Shown: piece by piece, positions 26,601 to 37,500 of the stretch
How positions within the stretch are numbered: the stretch's first letter is position 1
How the letters are laid out: each line of letters starts with the position of its first letter
NCBI GenBank assembly: GCA_020064725.1
Contig: JAGTWJ010000011.1
Coordinates: forward strand, 1,550,001 to 1,614,000
Direction: 5' to 3'
Length of the DNA: 64,000 bases
Origin: Drechslerella dactyloides
Taxonomy: Eukaryota > Ascomycota > Orbiliomycetes > Orbiliales > Orbiliaceae
Position numbers and translations under genes: made by a program
Notes under the pieces: generated by a model
The model's input: only the letters and a program-made list of their open reading frames with translations
Database searches by the model: none
What the model was told of the DNA's origin: nothing

Positions 26601-27283
26601 ACAAATGGCTCTGAGTGTGAAAGGCTTTTAGCTAGTCGGGGTTGGCTGGCTAAAGCTTTGAGGTTGAGCATGTGCGCACGGATATCGTACCTGGGACAAG
26701 GTACCTATACACACATGCATACAGGACCTTCGTAATATAATGTCATGCGTAATCACCAAGCTGCAAGTCAAATCCAGCTGCGAGTAGCTTTCGGGCTGTT
26801 CGCTGCTTTTTTTCCTTATGGCACAGTATCATATATATGCATGCCTACCGAGTGAATTGTGGAATCTTGCGAGAAAATACATATATTTATACACTCTGAT
26901 TGAGTTTGCAATACCTCCTGGAGGAATTAGTTTCCGGACTATAACATGAGAAGCGGCAATTGGAATTGGTCCTTATTGACACATAGTGAGGAATCTCGGA
27001 AGGGATCATCGAGTCGCCAGACGAAAATGTGGACTATCATCGTTTATTTAACTACAGGGTTGTAGACACAGAAGGCAGACGTCTGGCCAGGAAGAGAAAC
27101 GAAGAGTGCAGAAAGGGACAAGAAGACAAAGCACGGGACACGATTCAACGGTGCGGCGTAGAACTAGTGAAGATGAGGAGGGAATGATGAAGGATGGGGA
27201 GGAGGAAAGAAATGATGAAGAGAGAGAAACAGCGCGAAGCGCGAAGACAAAATCCACCAAATCACAAAACAGCATCGCAGGAC

Positions 27284-28359
27284 TCAGTTGCCCTGCAGAA
27301 AACCCCTTATTCCCGATCGTGTGTCACTGAAGGCTCTCCTACCTCCCGGTCGAGAGCATGTGAATGCCATTGAGTCGACGAGACAGGAGATTCGATCTCC
27401 GTTGAATCCGGCGACGCCAGGAGCGACTAGAAACTGGACGTTGCGTTGCACGATCGGTGGTTCATTGAATGGAAGCCCCGCGCTATCACAAAGCCAGACA
27501 GTAGCATACGTGGTACCGAATTCCGTGACTACACCTCCAGCCAACCTAACGGACATCGGCTCGGCCGGCTGTAGATTTAGAGTAAATAGGTCTGATTCGA
27601 AGATTAAGGGCGTTTCCGCCCCGGTGTCATAGAGAAACTCCAGGGCCCAGCGATTGTCGAGGTCTTCGTCGTAGCACAGGGCCATGGCATACTTCACGAT
27701 GATAAGCGAAGCAAAAGTTTTAGAGAGATGTTCAAAAGACGACCATAAAAGATTTGGGTGAATGTGCGGATTACCTAATTGCCACCTGGCCGTGAGAGCA
27801 TCGCCGTGGTCTGTTGCTGGAGGGAAATTATGCGGCACTATTAACACAGCACATTGGTTTGTCAGCTTTAGCCCAGCTGATGCATGTCAATCATACAAGT
27901 AAATCTAACCAGTCCAGGCTCCCTCGGGCTCTCCGGTTGGTAGTTGTATTGAGACTACGATTTCGATTGATAACTCACCTCGTCGAGATAGGTATCACGA
28001 TTACCTGCGTTCACTTTGCGAGCGTGAACTTGGATCATTTCTTCGATTGTCCCCTCGGCGATAAGACCATCTGTACCCCAGATATATGCCTTCTGGTCCA
28101 CCCATGTCACTTCCCTGTTCTCCCAGGCTCTGAGAGCTACCTCCATCGACTTTTTTTGCGCTTCTGGATATATGTTTGTATCGATAGTTTTGATCAAGGT
28201 TTTGAAGCTTTGGATCTTGAATTCCCTTCTTTGTTCTGGGGTCGGTGGTGGGGCCAAGGGAATTATTCCGACCACAGATCTGGTTGCCTTTGATCTCTGG
28301 AAAAGGTCATCATCGTGCGCTTTCTCTGCGGTGTGGCTTGCTGCAGCCTGGTCGGACAT
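27284..28359 (-). CDS. Retropepsin-like aspartic protease domain protein, two exons
   Basis: The first exon (28,359-28,005) encodes an acidic, helical region with no domain I recognise. The second (from about 27,837 to 27,284) carries the hydrophobic-DTGA motif (FLYDTGAETPLIF, codons at 27,628-27,617) expected around the catalytic Asp of retropepsin-type proteases, with a Gly-Gly turn (RLAGGVV) where a flap would lie. Best join: donor GTAATC at 28,004, CTGAC branch point, acceptor TAG at 27,838, giving about 302 residues; an acceptor 21 nt later gives 295. A stronger donor, GTGAGT at 27,978, is out of phase with the DTGA frame. There is no reverse transcriptase, integrase or LTR nearby, so it looks like a free-standing, possibly domesticated, retropepsin-like gene. 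Its own TATA box, ATG-free leader and 5'-UTR intron argue that it is a real gene. The function is unknown. Confidence 0.62.
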
Positions 28360-28376
28360 TGCTGTGCCTGTTAATT

Positions 28377-28490
28377 CTGCACATTCAGATGTCAGCTTTC
28401 AGACTGGGGATGTGAGACCAGACGAATGATGAGGTCCACGATCCGATTGGATGGCGACTTCGCGATTGGGGTAAACAAGCAAGTACTTAC
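28377..28490 (-). other. 5'-UTR intron of the retropepsin-like gene
   Basis: On the minus strand a GTAAGT donor at 28,490 pairs with a CTGAC branch point and a GTGCAG acceptor ending at 28,377. The exon upstream of it contains no ATG, so the first ATG of the spliced transcript is the one at 28,359. Confidence 0.65.
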
Positions 28491-28904
28491 ACGATGGAAC
28501 CTGGGGCTGGTGCTATGGGCAGGGAGGATGGTCAAAATCCAAGCTTCGTTTGTGATAGAGAACTTGAAGGATTCTGTGGGATCCTGTGTGTACTGGTAAG
28601 TCGGGTGCCGGCTGGGGTCTCTATAGACTCCGTAAAAATTGATGGGGGGAAATTTGAGTTGGTTTCTTTTAAGGTTCCAGAACGGTGATTAAATGTAGCA
28701 AGCTGTGGGGTAGAAACACGCCACAGGGAGTAGCTAGAAGCTTGGGATTGGAACGGTATGATATTAAGGGGAAGAGGCGTAGGAGAATGATGGTTGGAGA
28801 TAGGAAGATGGTGGATGGAGATGATTGCCTGCTGGACTGAGAATTCTGGCAGGTTGTTGTAGGGAGGATGATGAAGGAGGAAGGAAGATTGGGGCGCCCG
28901 GGGG

Positions 28905-28911
28905 TTTTATA
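28905..28911 (-). promoter_or_regulatory. TATA box of the retropepsin-like gene
   Basis: TATAAAA on the minus strand, followed about 25-45 nt later by a CT-rich block and CTACAACAACC, a typical fungal start-site context. It lies about 550 nt upstream of the ATG at 28,359, in keeping with a leader that contains an intron. Confidence 0.55.
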
Positions 28912-31900
28912 GTAGGGTTCAGGCGTAAGGTTTCATTAACGGTGCTAGCTAGACCCTGCCACGCGCCTACTATCGGTAAATTTAGAGCTGATTTTCAAGC
29001 TCCGGCTAGCTACTTAGCCTAGGTAAATTACAGACTTTGGTAGAGTGTAACTTGAAGACTGCTTCTGCTGGATAAGTAAGCTAAACATGCGGACATACTC
29101 TCTCTTCTCCCTTATGCAAAACTCCTATCTTCGCTTCTCCACTATCAACATAACCTCATCTACCCCCTCAAAATTTGCCGGCCTGCTCACTACTATCTTC
29201 ATCATCATTTTCATCCCTGTACCATCAATAGTGGCCTAATCTGAAAGCATTCCCAACGATCCAACGTATCTAGCATCTGAATCCATTCTTTCAAGTCGAC
29301 TAGTCTTATACTCCCTCCAAAGCTGATTTAACTCGATAATTTCCCTCGTTTACATTAAATGGTTGCCTCGCAAGCCAGACGCGTCGATGCCTTCCTCTGA
29401 CCCTAGGAATTGCAGTCTGGTCTACGAGACAAATAAAAGGCCAATCCGGTAGGATGTATTTGTAAATATACATAATGTATAAATAAGTATTTACGTATGA
29501 TAAATTTAAATATATAATACGTAGTCACATCCAGAATCCATCTGTTATGCATATAGGACGATGAGATTTAGGCTGTTCTATCAATCTATCTAGGGGTCTT
29601 AAGGACATATATATGCATAGGGTAGCTTGGCTGTGTGCGTAGAATGATTATATTACTCGAGTAGAAGCGTTCAATCTCGTCCTTTACCCGCCCGAGATCC
29701 TAGGACTCAGAAATATCGGAGAATTCATCACGGGAATATAGGACTTAAATCTCTTCACGTGATATAGTCAACGTCTTTTTCTGTATTCAGCTTAAAGGTG
29801 CAGGTAAACCAAATTCAAATACTTTATGAAGTATACTGTGCACTTATCCTATGTTGGCATAGCTGGTGTAATAATGATCTTGAGCTGGAAATGTCCTCAA
29901 GTAGGCAGGCCGGAATGCTCGAGCTGCTCCAAAAGGGAGGGTTTGGCCGAAAAGACTGCGAGCTAGCGGCAAGGCTTCTTTTGGTGAAGGCTAACTGCAC
30001 TGATACGGAAGAGCAGCCATGATCATCCGTATGCCACAAGTTAAATGGAAAGGATCTCAGTTGGTCTCGTGAAACAGACCCTCCATGCATGCATAATGTC
30101 TGATTTTCTAAATTAGTCTCGATCAATACTTAAGTAATTACCTTAGAATCTACTTACTTAATCAAGTGGTTATCAGTACTAGTTTCAAGAACATGGAGAC
30201 CAACACTTCTTCGAACTGAGCGTGATTACTATACCGGCTTTCTATCTCTCTTTGAGTTTTATTTTCTATACTCTCTTACAGAGTGATGATAGTGCTTGTG
30301 AATCTCGGTGATGTTTATACTAGCTGTAGTATTACTATCGCAACCTTCAGAGATAAAATCACATTTCATGAAACTTCCCCGAAAGGCAAAAAAGCTAGGA
30401 ACAAAAGGCAGGATGAAGGAATGAAGGGACGGAGCAAGGATACAAGGGTGAGAGGCAGAAGCGACGAAGTAAGAAGAAAGGGAATACGTGGCCGTCGAAG
30501 ATACAGGAATCTAGCTCTAGAGCCCAAACTACGTACTACTGTCCCCATCCTCATCCTCGCTTCTGAGGTAGCCCGAATGATCGACGTGGCCTCGCAAGGT
30601 ATTCCTCGTTTGCCTGTGGATTGCGAGCGACACTGCTCAATGGCATGTGCTCTGCGAGGTGGCCGAAGACTGGGACCTCACCCAATATCGACTGACTCCT
30701 ACAATAATGACTTTGTCCATGGCGCGGGGTAATGCCACATTGAAATTTTGTATATCCTGTAAACCCCCGAGGTGGCGGCCTTCGTTCGCTTGTACAAGGT
30801 GATGTGTGATCGTCCTTGAAATGAATCAACTGTGTTTATCTCAATCTGACGCAGCCTTTGCAGATGCCGCTTAACGACCGCTTGAAGAATAGAAACTTGC
30901 ACTACTCGGTGGCTCCACTGCAGCACTTAAACCCGGCCGACTGCAATATTGCATTTACATTCAGATGCATATATCTTACAATCGGGGTTCTCGTATATAC
31001 CCGTACAAGGGCCCCGACTACTGGGTGTCTACGCGTAAAGTCTATAGATCTACGTCTATGCTTCTGCTTGCCTGTGCTTGCCTCTGCCTGGACCTCTGCC
31101 TGTGCCTGTGTTTATGTCTATATTTATTTATACCTCCTGCTACCACAATGTTCCGGAAGTCCATAGATCTAGATCGAGTGAGAAAAAACATATTTTTGGC
31201 ATATATCCACTCTATAGAGGATGTTCTTTTATCAGGGAATGCAAATGTGTACTATAATCTTCAAGCAGGTTTAACACAATCCCTCCTTGCAGTCGCAATA
31301 TATAATCAACAACCAGTACCACGGTTCATGTCCTTGTCCAGTGAAGATCTAGACAGCATCGACAACGTGCTTGTCGACTCGCTCGGCACTGACTCTATCA
31401 TACTGCTCTTAAAATTATCGCTGATAGACACATAATTATAATATTATCTAACCTCCGACTCCTTGACTACCGGTCTCAAAGGCCCTGTCGGATCTCGAGA
31501 TCCCGAGGAAAAGTTTTCGGCCTAGAACAGTCCGGAAGGGTCCTATGTTACTAGTTGTGAAAATCTGTAAATAACAGATTGTGCTTGAAATCGAACGCGT
31601 CCGCCGAGAATCACATCCGTAAGTTCGTAACGGAAACGAGTCTGCAAGTAATTGCCGCGGTACCGGAGGCTCATCAATGCAGGCGCGCACCACATCTAAT
31701 CCTCCTTTCAAGTCTCGAGGACGACGGGAATAGACGCCAAGAAATTAAAAAAGGCATCTGATTCTGGTGAAGTAAGATATACTGGCTTTGGTTCAAAACG
31801 TATTTTTGGCTAAGGCCTGATGGCCCGTACTGCAGTCTGGCTGCATGGTTCCACGGAGCACAATGTTACATCGGAGTGGATTTCGCACCGAATGTTTAGA

Positions 31901-34290
31901 CGGATAGATGCTCAGGAATTGTTACCACCTGCCCTTTGTATGAACCGTGTGGCCCCGTAAGTAATACCTCTTGGGATCTTGTATATAGCTGCTTCTACTA
32001 TTATAACAAATTTTAAATACGAGTATTTTACCTTGATGACCCAAAAGCCATGGTGGATGGTAGTCTCGGGGCACGCAAAACCAATCCCTACCAACTACGC
32101 GCCTGCAAAAACCAATGGTTTTCATAACTTAGCTTATTTGCCTGTGCAATTTGCTATCTTAAGTATACCACAGATCCAGCCTCGATGCCAGGCGCGGTAT
32201 CCACAGATCAAGTACCTATAAATTTATGGGTCTAGCTACTTTATTCTCTGTGTATAAAGATGTTCACTTACATATCTCCATATCTCCTACTCATCCGACG
32301 CGTTTTGAAATGTTGACTGGAAGCACTCGCTTTATAGCTGACCCTCATGATCTACAGGCTCGCAAAGCTGCTGGCATAAAATCATCCCGATCCATCATCG
32401 TGTCAATATCTACCTAAATGTAAGCAGGCAGGGTGTATGTGATACTGTGCTGTAACTAACTCTTTCAGGAGTAGGAACGAATGAGCTACTAGGAATGGAA
32501 AGCTAATACATAATGGCAGTTACGGGCTCCCTCTTCGCAGTTTGTCAATTTTTGGTAACGTAATGCGTCTACTAAGGACCTCTGTGGTCTCGAGATCTCG
32601 TGGAACCAGACCAGCTGTTCTCATCCCTGGCTAGATCCCTCCTCTTAGCCTCTTCCTACCTATAACCACTACCGAGAAAAAGTCCGTGGCGCAAATCTAG
32701 AGAAGGTATCTCTGTTAACTAAAACGCACGGGCGCTAAGAAAGCATCAGCCCCGAGACTACACCGGGCTGAAATAATGCATGGACCTGTTATCCTATCCA
32801 CTTAAAGTGGTAAGCTGCATTACATTTGCGCGTGATACTTGGCGCTAAAGAGCTATCGAATCTATACTCTAACCAAAATACTCTGGTTCTCCTCGTGATA
32901 CTTGCCCTCACTTAAGTACTTACTTGATATATATACTGACAAGGACTTCGGAGGGAACTCGACAATTGAGTAGGAGCAGTCCCCTCATACCATGAGCCCC
33001 CGAGCTCGCTAGCTGTCTATCCCATCCAAAAATGCCAGGATAGACGGGGTCCATGCGAAAGACATCCATGAAATGTGGGATCGCTGCGGCTATATGCGCA
33101 CTAACTGCATGTTCTTTGGTGTGCATGTACAGGCCGCCATCGACTAGCCATCGACAGCTATATAGGTAGCATTTCATGTGTCATCCCTTTCACGTAGTTA
33201 GCGGTGTGGCGTACATGTTATGCCTCAGAATCAAGATCGATCGTGAGAGAAAAATCCCCCCCGGAATCATGCTAACATACACCAACTCCCTCGAGACAGT
33301 GGTCAACAGAAATCAGATGGCTATGCGTATTACAACAAGGAGTGGAGTATTTTGGCTGGGGCGTACATTAGACACTTTAAGGGAGTGTGAGTGTACACGG
33401 GTTTGTCTCGCGGGTGTAGGGTAGCTCCAGATAAGAGCAACAAAATTCTGCGGTAGCTTACCTGCTAGCCGACGGGAACCTCCACTGTAACGTAACACAC
33501 ACGGGAGATAATGAACAAAATATGTGTGCCAAGGGCTTGGCTGTCCAAGAGCTCACACAGTAATGCTTATTTTCCCTATAGATCTGTGGATAACTTCCGA
33601 TCTAAGCCCAAGTAGCCGAGCTAGGCGATTATGCCGAAATCTACGAAGTACATGTACAACGTTATAAGATGAAAAAATCTATAGGCGGTTTAATCTAGAT
33701 CTCCAACAACTAATAGTCGATCACACATTACATTCCACACGCCCACCAGTTGATTAGGAAATACGGGGATTAAGAACATACACGCTGGAGGCAGAGTTCC
33801 CTAGGTTTTCTGGATAAAACCACAATAATATTAGTAAAAAATAGGTCCACTGCTTACTACTCTTTCGGCAGCGAAATCGATCTCGAGCGTGGACTTTGAT
33901 ATGGCTAGACCAATATTATATCTGCGATATAGAAAGACATGCATAAGTGTCTGCAGTTTTATCGATCAATCGGAAGACAGGAATTCGAACCGGAATCCTT
34001 GAGCTCTTCGATTACGAAAACGTCGTCAATGGTGGTCTAATTCCCGTCTTCAGCTGGTTCAGATATTGAAGTGGGAGCTCTGGTGAGGCTGGATTCTGGG
34101 AAAAAAAAAACATTTTCGGACTCTATATGTCGCTCGCTGGATTTTGGCGATAATCTCTGGCAGAGAAGTAGACATTAGGAAAAAGATAAATAGCCCGGTC
34201 ATAATCCTCATTCGAACTTGGTCATTCAGCAGCATCCTCCTCCTCCTCAAACAGCTCAATCTCAAACAGCAAAATTTCCGGAAGTCCTAG
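28912..34290. other. Gene-poor intergenic DNA
   Basis: No gene can be supported. The region is locally AT-rich (around 29.46-29.52 kb) and contains scattered short open frames. One plus-strand frame, 30,965-31,435, ends in a stretch with near-normal amino-acid composition but has no recognisable domain. No terminal repeats or transposon proteins were seen. Confidence 0.55.
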
Positions 34291-34298
34291 TATAATAC
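34291..34298 (+). promoter_or_regulatory. TATA-like element upstream of the secreted Cys-rich gene
   Basis: TATAATAC lies 43 nt before the start codon at 34,341, a plausible core-promoter distance for a short leader. Confidence 0.4.
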
Positions 34299-34340
34299 AC
34301 CAGAGACTAGAATATTGAGTTTGCTTCTACCGATATTAAA

Positions 34341-34592
34341 ATGAAGTTAATCAGCACTATTATTCTTACTATCTTTTCCATTGCTGCCATGGCAGCCCCA
34401 ACCCCGGAGGAAAAGCCTGCGGTCCAAAGGCGGCAGGGTCAGTGTGGGCAAGGAGGAGGCATCTGCTGTAATGGCCTATGCTACGATGTAGTATGCGACC
34501 CGGATGCGACGGATTACTGGACCCAATGCCGCCCTGGTGTTACACTCTATACCTATTGCGACGAGGACAGTAGCCTGCTATGCTCTAATTAA
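34341..34592 (+). CDS. Small secreted cysteine-rich protein, orphan
   Basis: An 83-residue protein with a clear secretory signal: MKLIS, then a hydrophobic core to about residue 17, with likely cleavage after AMA at Ala18. A short acidic propeptide follows, ending in the dibasic pair Arg30-Arg31, a Kex2-type site, just before the cysteine-rich part. The mature region of about 52 residues has eight cysteines (35, 42, 43, 47, 52, 63, 73, 81) with spacing C-x6-CC-x3-C-x4-C-x10-C-x9-C-x7-C, suggesting four disulfides and a knottin-like compact fold. It is intron-free and sits alone in gene-poor DNA, a setting typical of fungal effector-like or antimicrobial secreted proteins. I recognise no family. 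The layout supports secretion strongly; any activity is inference. Confidence 0.75.
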   Translation: MKLISTIILTIFSIAAMAAPTPEEKPAVQRRQGQCGQGGGICCNGLCYDVVCDPDATDYWTQCRPGVTLYTYCDEDSSLLCSN

Positions 34593-37500
34593 TGATAGCT
34601 GAGATTCGTGTATGTTACCGCCTTACCCCCTTTATCATTTCTGTCCATTTGAACGGAATTCTGAGAAATTTTCCACCCATTAGAACAAGTGGAGCTCGGC
34701 TCCTTCAAATTGGCAATGGGGCGTTCTTATTAGGTGGGAGCAGGAATCAGCACTTAAACAAGAGAATCGTAGCACAAAGAAATTGGAACAGACGCTTGCT
34801 ATCTTTTATTATGGTTATTATGGTTATTATGATTAGTATGAGTGAGGAATACAAAGTCCTAATGTTATTCTTGTCTTCACAAAGGATCCTTGTTAGTCGG
34901 TGATCACCATTTCTAAAGCCGTGCCCGGTCGGTTCAATTCGGTCGCGGAACGAGAACAAAAGCAGGGGCTTGGGATGGTAGGGGAGATACATCCAGCGTT
35001 TGCGTATTGAGCGAGATGCATAGGCATATATTATTAAATGCTGGTGGATTCATAGTATCCTCTGCGACGATGGAGTGGGGCGAAGAGAATCCAATCAAAT
35101 GCGCCCCGACAACGGCATCAATTTGCCTCGTCTGAATCCTTTCGACAATGCTTTCGTGAGTTGAGAAGGCAGGGCAACAGGATATCTACGAGGATGTAAG
35201 ACCTACAGCGCTGTATGTGCTCAAGGGAGAGGAGGCGAATGCAGGAACAAGAGGATTGGGAATGAGGAGGAGGAGACGGAGAGAGTCTGTAGATATCTGG
35301 GTAGGTGCGAGAGAAATGAAGGAGGGTAAGACTGTTATAACGTTTAACAGAACACTGAAACCTAATGCTGCGTAGATCTAGAGACGCCTAAGGTGACAAG
35401 AAAGCACATAGACACCCATTCCTCCTCACCGCCCCTCTCATTCTCCGCATTTCATCTTACTCCTCCTCCCTAAACAAGACACTCCAACAGCCAAGTACAA
35501 AGCATCTTACATAGGGACTGTTTTATGGTTACTCCTAAGCTTGCTCTACTAAGAACGAAGCCGAAAACCTCAATTTGGTCTCGTAAACCCCAGGCCGGAC
35601 GCGCGCATGTAGTCTCAAGCTGCATAAAACTATACCAGCCGGCCAATTGACTTTGATTTCTTTACACGAACCTTTAAAATAACTGCCACATACCGCTTAC
35701 GTTCGAAATCAAAGCCATATTCTCTGATCTACAAGGATGGATGTCTTGGCAAGCAACTCTACATGCATATGGTGCTTTGCGTCGCGTATACGTATATACA
35801 AAGCCCAGGAGGAACTATGGACCCACAGAACTCTTAGGTCGCGTGTATAGAGAGGCGTGCTAGCTTTCAATCGTGACTAGTATATGGTCGTCTGTTTGTG
35901 GGTGAGTAGTGTCTGGCTACATAAACACAAGTACTCAATGGTAAGTCAATTGTATCAGTATATAGGATTGAATTGCCGTTTTTGCTGATGCTGTGGTACG
36001 ATGGTAACTTTGGTTTGGCTGTTTCGTGAAATTAGGCAGCGCGGATTGGCTTCGCGAGACGAAGGTTTGGTTACACAAACATTGGCGAGAATTACTTAAT
36101 TCTGGACGTATGTTGGGACACCTTGCCTTGGTTAATACCCCTCAGAGAAAGATAGCGGTCTCTGAGATACGTATGCCAATGTGCGTTAATAATGCATGAA
36201 GCCGAATGCGATGTCTGCACAGATGCAGAGTTCTCCAAACGTAACACGAAGGTTCCGATATCCCGCTGATGCACGAAGTCGCTGGATAGGCCATGTGCTC
36301 ATATTGCATGCCTTGGTTTCTCCTGTAGGCAAACAGATTCCTACGCCCAGGCGCCTTGACCCAAGTTCTCGAGGTCGCGGGCCCAGCGAAAGGCACTGTT
36401 CCATCACAACGTCACACAAATACGCTTAAAATGCAGTGAACATCCATTCGGATTGCCAAACTGCTCTGTAACGGGAAGGAGAGAGTGTCAACTGGTCTTT
36501 TGGATTCCTTGTTCGTTGACTTTGGGTCAGTTCACGAAAAATTTGATCCCTGGACTGTATAATATTTTGCGATATTACAAGCGCTTGTGTAATGTATAAT
36601 GCAAGTAAATAGTGGCATCTTTGTAAGGTTACATGGGAATTCGAATTTCGCATAGGCAGTAGCAGTCATGCGCCCAAGCACGCATGGTGCATGGTCTTGT
36701 CTTACCACAATCCGGGGCAACGCCATGCGTCTCCCGAACGCTTGGGAATTTCAATTGACCGGGGTCAACAGTTAGCGAATAGACTGCAACCAATGTAATG
36801 ACTAGCCGGTGGTTAGTATCAGTCGACCATGCATCTGGGGTGGGTTGGCCAGACTGGTACCGACTCCCAGCCGGCTTAGGTGTGATAGTGACATGTTGCT
36901 ATTTTGTCACCGCTCGTGTTGCATGTTGTGCCAGGTGCTGTTGAGAGTGATAGGCTGCCTTTTTCGATATGAGATAGTCGAGAGTGGTCTGACAATGTGG
37001 TGTTATCAACGGTGAGTGCAGGCTAGCTAGCGCTTGAAGCGAAGCAAAATTCAACGGTCTTGATGCATCATGTGGTTCACAAGAGCAGGTTAGTACGTAT
37101 CGGGCTGTGGAATATTGTGCCATTTGCACCAAGTCGTCATATGTGGAGTGCACTACTTGAATTCGATGCACGCATTGGCTAAGCCGTTAACCAATTCATG
37201 CAATCAACATGTGAGAATCGAACAATTGTGGGCTTCCCTTGGCCTTGTCGTACCCGTCCAGTCGCCTAGCTTCGGATGGAATGCCCCGCTAGGCCCACCG
37301 TTGGAACAATAATCTCCTGATCGACCGGACGCATTTCTAGCTCCCGTAATATATTACACCCTAGTGCCGAAGTAGGTTCATTTCGATGGATCGAAGCGAT
37401 CGGGCCACCCGGCCCGCGTAGTTCCTATCTGGGAGGTTGTGTAACGACTTGGCTGACACACTGGCCAGTTTATACGCTGCAGCGCTGCAGCTAGGAATGT

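Larger units (their letters stand above)
22801..26999. other. Gene-poor intergenic DNA
   Basis: No gene can be supported. The stretch contains a short ATCC microsatellite, a 9-bp tandem repeat near 23.68 kb and several TGCATGCA palindromes. Open frames are short and overlap on both strands. Confidence 0.55.

Noticed and set aside
31470..32620. Similar GATCTCGAGATC-type strings near 31.49 and 32.59 kb as possible transposon ends
   Set aside because: The match covers only about 15 bases, is not clearly inverted, and no transposase or target-site duplication is seen.
33960..34080. GGTTCGAATTCC on the minus strand, resembling a tRNA T-loop
   Set aside because: The flanking bases do not form a T stem and no matching acceptor or anticodon arm was found.
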